Of a DNA stretch of 37,864 nt, positions 33,078 to 37,864 are shown one piece after another. Within the stretch, counting starts at the first letter, position 1. Each line of letters starts with the position of its first letter. This DNA is from Buttiauxella agrestis ATCC 33320. Its GTDB lineage: Bacteria; Pseudomonadota; Gammaproteobacteria; Enterobacterales; Enterobacteriaceae. The notes beneath the pieces were generated by a model that saw nothing but the letters and a program-made list of their open reading frames with translations, did not search any database and had not been told where the DNA came from. The translations under genes and the position numbers were made by a program. The DNA lies in assembly GCF_000735355.1 (NCBI RefSeq), contig NZ_JMPI01000065.1:1-37864 (forward strand), in the 5' to 3' direction.

Positions 33078-33968
33078 TTATTTAAAGAAGACAGAGGGGT
33101 TGTCACGTAACATCAAATCAACGTCGGCCTGAGAGAAACCCGCCTCCAGCAACAAAGGCACAAACGTTGTCAGCAAATAATCAAAACCGAGGCCGCCGTT
33201 GGCTTTTAAATGCGAGCGGCGGGTAATATCCATAGAGAGCATGACGTGGTCGAGTAAGCCGCGGCTGGCGATTTCTTGCAGCATCGCTACGCGCTTCGCA
33301 TCCGGGTAATAGTTGTTTTTGCCGATGGTATCGAACTGGACATACGCGCCCTGCTCAATCATGCGCAGAATGTTGTCGAGGTTATCTTTCAGGTCGCAAT
33401 GGCCGACAACCACGCGGGACAGATCCACGCCGTAGCTTTTGAGTAACGCCAGTTGCTCCAGGCCCATGGTGCTAAAAGAGGTGTGCGTCGAAATTGGACG
33501 CCCTGTTTCACGGTGTGCCATCGCCGCGGCAGAAAACACTTTTGCTTCATCCGGCGTGATGACGTCCACGCTCGAGCCGATTTCAGCAATGATTCCCGCT
33601 TTAAGCTCAGAGCCTTCAATGCCGATTTCGATTTCGTCGATCATCTCCTGCGCCAGTTTTTCTGCGCTGGTACTGGCGACGTGATCGGGGAAGAAATCAT
33701 GCTGGTAATAGCCGGTGCAGGCCACAACATTCATGCCGGTGTCACGCATAATATCTAGCATAAACTGCGGGTTACGCCCCATGTAGCGGTTGGTCATCTC
33801 AATGATGTTGCGCACGCCTAATCCGTAAAGCGTTTTCATTTCCGCGCAAATCAGGTCGTATTGATCCAGGCGGCAATCAATATTGTTTTTGAATGACGAC
33901 AAGTCGATATGCAGATGCTCGTGAGCATAGGTATAACCCGACGCGTCAATTCGCAGCGGTTCAGCCAT
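33078..33968 (-). CDS. php: Phosphotriesterase homology protein
   Basis: A member of the amidohydrolase superfamily, phosphotriesterase-like lactonase branch; the natural substrate is not known. The start [18 protein letters not shown] at 33968 gives 296 residues and has GGAGG five bases before it. The frame is open back to 34223 only because it overlaps yhfW. Metal ligands are visible: HEHLH (16-20), the Glu of AEIGS, His in STHTSF, His in VGHCDL, and Asp in [10 protein letters not shown]. The start overlaps the yhfW stop by eight bases. Confidence 0.94.
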   Translation of the reverse strand: MAEPLRIDASGYTYAHEHLHIDLSSFKNNIDCRLDQYDLICAEMKTLYGLGVRNIIEMTNRYMGRNPQFMLDIMRDTGMNVVACTGYYQHDFFPDHVASTSAEKLAQEMIDEIEIGIEGSELKAGIIAEIGSSVDVITPDEAKVFSAAAMAHRETGRPISTHTSFSTMGLEQLALLKSYGVDLSRVVVGHCDLKDNLDNILRMIEQGAYVQFDTIGKNNYYPDAKRVAMLQEIASRGLLDHVMLSMDITRRSHLKANGGLGFDYLLTTFVPLLLEAGFSQADVDLMLRDNPSVFFK

Positions 33969-35196
33969 GATTGCCTCCGGTATTGGAAGTATTGAGAAGT
34001 GACAGGAAAGAAGTGCCGTTTTGTGGCGCGCTTGCCGCGAAGAATTCGCAGACTGTTGCACCAACATCAGACAGTGTTTTTCTGGCGCCAAGGTATGAAT
34101 GGGATATGCCTGGCTGCCAGACCAGAAGCGGGACATTTTCGCGGGTGTGCTTGCTATGGCCGATAGTCGGATCGTTGCCGTGATCGGCCATAACCACCAG
34201 ACAATCGCCGGGTTGTAGCGCATTCATCAGGCGCGCAAGATTTGTATCGACCACTTCCAGGCGCTCAGCATAACGCGCGACGTCCTGGGCATGACCGGCC
34301 AAATCAGTTTCCTGAATATTGGTACAGATAAAAACATCACCCGGCTTTTGTACTTCCTCAAGCGTGATATCCATGATCTGTTGGGTATCAACGAGGTTCT
34401 GATAACTGATGCCGTGCGGGTTAAGAGCAATATCAGCAACTTTACCGACTAATACCGTTTTGACGCCTGCGTCATGTAATTTTTGCGGCACTTGCACGCG
34501 ACCATTCACGCCAAAGCCCATATGTACAACCTGGAAGCCTTGCTGATATACACCCGATCGCGGCGCGTTGATTCCGATATAAGTGCCTTGTTTTTCTTCG
34601 GCTGCATCAAGAAGTTGCTGGCTGCTTTCCAGTAATCCGCCAAAAGCAATCACCCGCCCGACCTGCACACAGTGACGCACGATTTCACCAATGGCGCGAA
34701 CTTCGTCGAAAGAGATGGCGTTTAAATTAGCGCTGATGTTAAACACCTGACCAAGATCGGCCTCGAGATTATCGCCAATCGCAACCGCCTGATTCACCCA
34801 TAAAAATTGCAGCTCATCACCTATCCGTTCGACCTGCCAACAATCGGCTTTTAATGCTTGCTCAACTTCATCAATAACCTCTGAGAAAGGCATACGCAGC
34901 GGGGCTTGAGGCCGGGTTCCAAGTATTTCCTGGTGTCCCATGAAAGTATCGCCACCTTCATGTTGCAATGCTGCCGTCCCGTAAACTGCGTTTACCGAAG
35001 GTCGCATGACGCCTTCGGTAAAACCCAACGCATTAATCAGGCCGAGTTTTTCAAGCACCGGCAAACGCAATTGCGGGAAATGCCGCAAAATATGCCCACA
35101 GGTATTTGCACCCATATCTTCAGGCCTGACTTGCGGAACGTCATCCATAGCGCCCACGCCAAAACTGTCTATCACCACCACCACAAACTTACTCAC
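33961..35196 (-). CDS. yhfW: Phosphopentomutase-like metalloenzyme YhfW
   Basis: A predicted alkaline-phosphatase-superfamily enzyme similar to phosphopentomutase (DeoB), true reaction unknown. The GTG at 35196 has GGAGG five bases upstream and gives 411 residues; longer in-frame starts lie inside yhfX. Metal motifs are [14 protein letters not shown] at the N-terminus, GHQEILGT in the cap region, and [19 protein letters not shown] near the C-terminus. It overlaps yhfX by eight bases at its start and php by eight at its end. Confidence 0.93.
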   Translation of the reverse strand: MSKFVVVVIDSFGVGAMDDVPQVRPEDMGANTCGHILRHFPQLRLPVLEKLGLINALGFTEGVMRPSVNAVYGTAALQHEGGDTFMGHQEILGTRPQAPLRMPFSEVIDEVEQALKADCWQVERIGDELQFLWVNQAVAIGDNLEADLGQVFNISANLNAISFDEVRAIGEIVRHCVQVGRVIAFGGLLESSQQLLDAAEEKQGTYIGINAPRSGVYQQGFQVVHMGFGVNGRVQVPQKLHDAGVKTVLVGKVADIALNPHGISYQNLVDTQQIMDITLEEVQKPGDVFICTNIQETDLAGHAQDVARYAERLEVVDTNLARLMNALQPGDCLVVMADHGNDPTIGHSKHTRENVPLLVWQPGISHSYLGARKTLSDVGATVCEFFAASAPQNGTSFLSLLNTSNTGGNHG

Positions 35197-36364
35197 GTAG
35201 ACCTCCGCAAATGGGGTTACCGAGACTGTCATACAGCGCTTCGAGCACTGGGTTTCCGTGACTGATTCCAGAAACCAGGGCCACATCGCTGCGCGTTACA
35301 AAAACTTGCGTGCGAAAACACATCACGACCGGTACACCGACCGGAAATTTACCTTCCAGCCCGATGTGATAATCAATACTGCTGTCATCCATCGGCAATA
35401 TGTTTGCGCGAGAAGGAGCGCTGCTCGACACCGGGTAAACCAGGGCATTTTCAGCATGCCCCCGACGATAGTAGCCACCGCCAAAGCAGTAACTATTCCC
35501 CTGAAATTGATGTGATACTTCAGTGAGATACAACATAGCGATGCGTTCTGGCTGGTCGCCACGCTGGTTGGCGGGAATCGTCCCGGTTAGCGCGTGGCCG
35601 GGTTCAGCATGGGTCACACCATATTCGGCAAGCAGCGGCAACGTGCTGCAACTTGACGCAGATGGCGCATTCAGTTGAGCGATTTCAATTCCCAGGCTAC
35701 GAAGTTGGTCGCGAGCCTGCAAAAGCGTATGCAGATTCTGCGTAGGCAGAGTTTTCTGTAATTCGTCATCCCACAGCAGGCACGGGAAATGGGTCAGTCC
35801 TGAGATTTTCACACCGGGCATTTTGCCGATGGCGGCGACGGTATTCTCAAGATCCGATAGGGGGAATCCTGCTTCCTGCCCCGGATAAAGTTTGTCTTTC
35901 TCATCGAAGACTTTCAGCATAATGGGTTGGATAAGCCCGAAGCGCTGCGCTGCATTCGAGATTTCACGCGCCTTCTCCAGCGAAAAAACGGTGATCATTT
36001 CCGTCGAAGCGGCGACATTTTCTGTGACCAGGCTGGTCGGTGTCTGCACCAAATGACCCACGTGCGAGACGGGTACTTCAGCATTGCGCAGCGTGCGGGC
36101 TTCTTTAAAATCCACTGCTACGGTGCCGTGAAAACCAAGTTCAATCAGTCGTTTTGCCATCCACGGATTACGCCCGATTTGTTTGGTCATCAGATACAGC
36201 GTGATGCCGTGGCTTTGGGCGATTTCCAGCAGACGACGACCGTTCTCCAGAACCTGGTCAACGTCGATAACGCAGGTATCTGGCAGAATATCGCCCTGAC
36301 GCCATAACCTTATTGCGGTCTCAATCAACGCCGGATTTTGTGCCTTGAGTGCTTCAATAAACAT
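35189..36364 (-). CDS. yhfX: Alanine racemase-like PLP enzyme YhfX
   Basis: A fold-type III PLP enzyme of the alanine racemase/D-amino acid group; the reaction is unknown. The start [15 protein letters not shown] at 36364 has a purine-rich site upstream (GAGGCAAGG) and gives 391 residues; an ATG at 36385 is possible. The likely PLP lysine is Lys61 in [12 protein letters not shown]. The C-terminal beta domain includes [11 protein letters not shown] and [13 protein letters not shown]. It sits 91 bases after yhfY, in a short AT-rich spacer with no evident gene. Confidence 0.92.
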   Translation of the reverse strand: MFIEALKAQNPALIETAIRLWRQGDILPDTCVIDVDQVLENGRRLLEIAQSHGITLYLMTKQIGRNPWMAKRLIELGFHGTVAVDFKEARTLRNAEVPVSHVGHLVQTPTSLVTENVAASTEMITVFSLEKAREISNAAQRFGLIQPIMLKVFDEKDKLYPGQEAGFPLSDLENTVAAIGKMPGVKISGLTHFPCLLWDDELQKTLPTQNLHTLLQARDQLRSLGIEIAQLNAPSASSCSTLPLLAEYGVTHAEPGHALTGTIPANQRGDQPERIAMLYLTEVSHQFQGNSYCFGGGYYRRGHAENALVYPVSSSAPSRANILPMDDSSIDYHIGLEGKFPVGVPVVMCFRTQVFVTRSDVALVSGISHGNPVLEALYDSLGNPICGGLRE

Positions 36365-36455
36365 GCCCTTGCCTCTCGACTCCATGATGCAAAAAACTCT
36401 AAATAATCATTTTTTTGAATATTTAAAGCAAAGCAGTGAACGAATAAAAAAAGAT

Positions 36456-36812
36456 TTAGCTTTTACTGACCATCCAAAGGCTAAACAGGTTGGCCAGCAG
36501 ATAGCCCTCTTCATTGGGATGAAGCGTGACATCAAACGGTGCCAGCATTGCCCGATGAATCGGCAGAAGTTCTGGATAGGCCTGCGACATGACAATTTCC
36601 TCAAGCAATTCTTCGTCGAGCGGGCCGATATCCTCGCCACGGCGGCTGCGCATCAATGCGTTCGCCATGTGCGTGATAGCCATTTCTCCTTGCTCATTTC
36701 GCACCGGGATCGCCCATACGCTCTCTAGCTGCTCAACCACACCGAGCATACCTTCGCAAATATCCCGGTCGATAATCCCCGCATCACACAATAGATTTAG
36801 CCGCTCTTCCAC
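36456..36812 (-). CDS. yhfY: PRD domain protein YhfY
   Basis: A 118-residue protein consisting of a single PTS regulation domain (PRD) with no DNA-binding part. The first conserved His is His48 in MAITHMANALMRS. At the second site the usual pattern Glu-Ile-Gly...Leu-His reads EEGYLLANLF, with Asn108 in place of the second histidine. The protein could be phosphorylated on His48 by the PTS or by a related kinase. It starts 22 bases after the yhfZ stop. Confidence 0.88.
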   Translation of the reverse strand: MEERLNLLCDAGIIDRDICEGMLGVVEQLESVWAIPVRNEQGEMAITHMANALMRSRRGEDIGPLDEELLEEIVMSQAYPELLPIHRAMLAPFDVTLHPNEEGYLLANLFSLWMVSKS

Positions 36813-36834
36813 TGCCCTTACCTCTTAATGAAAC

Positions 36835-37737
36835 TTAGTAACTTGGCTCCTGCTCACCCTGTAACACTCTTTGTTGATGGGCAAGCAGCTCACTTTTGTT
36901 CACTACCGTGCGCAGCAATTGCTGGATGGGCACATCCTCCGCACGCGTTAATACCACGGCTTCGGAGGCCTGCACGTAACGCGGGTCACCGTTTAACGGC
37001 TGTGCCACCAGACCGAGCAATTCCAAATCGGCCTCGCCGCCCACGTTCCAGATGACGGCATCAATTTCACCCTTCGCGATGCGGTTGATACACTCGTGGT
37101 AAGGCACATCAAGTATCTCAACCGGCTGACCAGAAAAGTAAATCTCGGTCATGATGCGCTGGTCAGCAGAACGTGAGTCCAGTCCAACACGCTTAATCTG
37201 TTGATCGCCTGCGCGGCGAATCAGCTTGTGCTCTCCGACGTAGGTGTGCGGGCCAAGATCCAGCGCCATACAAACATCAGTGTTATCAAGATAACTTTGC
37301 GCGGCCAGCCGGGAAACGACCGCCAGGTCATAAACGCCATTGAGCAAGCATTCGACACGGACATCTGAGCCACGCATATGCGCGTAATAAAACGGAATAC
37401 CATCAAACTGCGCTTTCAAACCGCTGGCTAAGCCCTCGTAAAGACGGGTGTAGGGTAACGGCATGGCACACACTACATTGCCAATATCAGCAAAAGCCAA
37501 TAAGGCTTTGTTATCCATGCTCACCAGATAGCTGCCATTACGCCCACGACGCTCAACAGATACCGCCCCCGCTTTCTCAAGAGTTTTTAGTGCGGCTTGA
37601 ATCAGCCCGACTGAGAACCGACATTCTGTTGCAAGTTCGTCGATAGTCTTCAGTCGGTTACCGTTTTTCTCACCCAGTAAATAACGTGCCAGGCTCGCCT
37701 GGGCGACGCCTTCTTTCTTGATAAAGCTACGGCTCAT
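36835..37737 (-). CDS. yhfZ: YhfZ transcriptional regulator
   Basis: A predicted regulator of 300 residues that is the first gene of the yhf operon. The N-terminal 70 residues form a winged helix (LKTIDELATECRFSVGLIQA) with the wing RRGRNGSYLV. The remainder resembles a periplasmic binding-type ligand domain, including GLASGLKAQFDGIPFYYAHM, which suggests it senses a small molecule. Two near-identical palindromes lie directly upstream of its start, probably its own operators. The ligand is unknown, presumably the substrate or product of the operon. Confidence 0.93.
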   Translation of the reverse strand: MSRSFIKKEGVAQASLARYLLGEKNGNRLKTIDELATECRFSVGLIQAALKTLEKAGAVSVERRGRNGSYLVSMDNKALLAFADIGNVVCAMPLPYTRLYEGLASGLKAQFDGIPFYYAHMRGSDVRVECLLNGVYDLAVVSRLAAQSYLDNTDVCMALDLGPHTYVGEHKLIRRAGDQQIKRVGLDSRSADQRIMTEIYFSGQPVEILDVPYHECINRIAKGEIDAVIWNVGGEADLELLGLVAQPLNGDPRYVQASEAVVLTRAEDVPIQQLLRTVVNKSELLAHQQRVLQGEQEPSY

Positions 37738-37745
37738 AATTAATC

Positions 37746-37783
37746 TTCATTTTATTGAATGGTTATATCTTCATTAAAATGAA
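37746..37783 (-). promoter_or_regulatory. Candidate tandem operators upstream of yhfZ
   Basis: TTCATTAAAATGAA (37770-37783) is a palindrome with six-base arms. The 14 bases at 37746-37759, read on the minus strand as TTCAATAAAATGAA, match it at 13 of 14 positions. The centres are 24 bases apart. They lie 9-46 bases before the yhfZ start, where a repressor could block the operon. Confidence 0.6.
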
Positions 37784-37864
37784 TATAAATGGCAAACGTG
37801 AAATATGCAAAAAGAGAATGGGGTCACAAAAGATATTTAGCGGGGGAATGGTTGGGAGGGGTCG
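37784..37864. other. Unassigned edge of the yhf upstream region
   Basis: These last 81 bases are AT-rich at first and end in a G-rich stretch. I see no gene or clear promoter. The yhf operon promoter probably lies around or just above the palindromes at 37746-37783. Confidence 0.3.

Noticed and set aside
33969..34223. Longer Php N-terminus
   Set aside because: The added 85 residues are the shadow of yhfW; GGAGG stands directly before the ATG at 33968.

Overview
The window is chromosomal DNA from a gamma-proteobacterium of the order Enterobacterales, family Enterobacteriaceae. The gene order follows the E. coli K-12 str operon-to-yhf region almost gene for gene, and most proteins match their E. 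coli counterparts in length and key residues. It is not E. coli. The frl operon is missing between yhfL and yhfS, a LysE-type exporter sits between yheS and yheT, a cytosine deaminase sits between tsgA and nirB, and yhfG is fused to fic. This pattern suggests an Enterobacter, Kluyvera or Buttiauxella-like genome, but the genus cannot be fixed from the sequence alone.

Layout. Positions 75-3321 hold the translation operon rpsL-rpsG-fusA on the minus strand, with its promoter at 3293-3321. Next is the minus-strand yheO-tusDCB cluster (a regulator plus the sulfur relay for tRNA 2-thiouridine). Two proline isomerases follow, fkpA (envelope) and slyD (cytosol, metal binding), flanking slyX. Then come the potassium efflux set kefG-kefB-yheV, the ABC-F gene yheS, the LysE-type exporter, yheT-yheU-prkB, and the divergent yhfA/crp pair. 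An ERIC element lies directly in front of yhfK. The minus-strand run ppiA, yhfG-fic fusion, pabA, argD follows, with tandem ArgR boxes in front of argD. tsgA and codA converge on a shared terminator. The nitrite reduction operon nirB-nirD-nirC-cysG carries a perfect FNR site and a perfect NarL/NarP 7-2-7 site upstream, and a REP-like double palindrome between nirD and nirC. A small lipoprotein gene, yhfL, follows. The last 7.5 kb is the minus-strand operon yhfZ-yhfY-yhfX-yhfW-php-yhfU-yhfT-yhfS. It looks like a regulated uptake and breakdown pathway of unknown substrate, with two near-identical palindromes upstream of yhfZ.

The strongest unusual signals are these. (1) An in-frame fusion joins the N-terminus of the YhfG (FicA) antitoxin to a shortened Fic AMP-transferase domain. 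Both the antitoxin inhibitory motif and the Fic active-site motif are altered. (2) The eight-gene yhf operon has coupled PLP, phosphotriesterase-like and phosphopentomutase-like enzymes, plus candidate operators. (3) Repeat elements are placed where they could affect expression: the ERIC end supplies the ribosome binding site of yhfK, and the REP-like pair divides nirD from nirC. Most of the rest is ordinary, conserved enterobacterial core genome.
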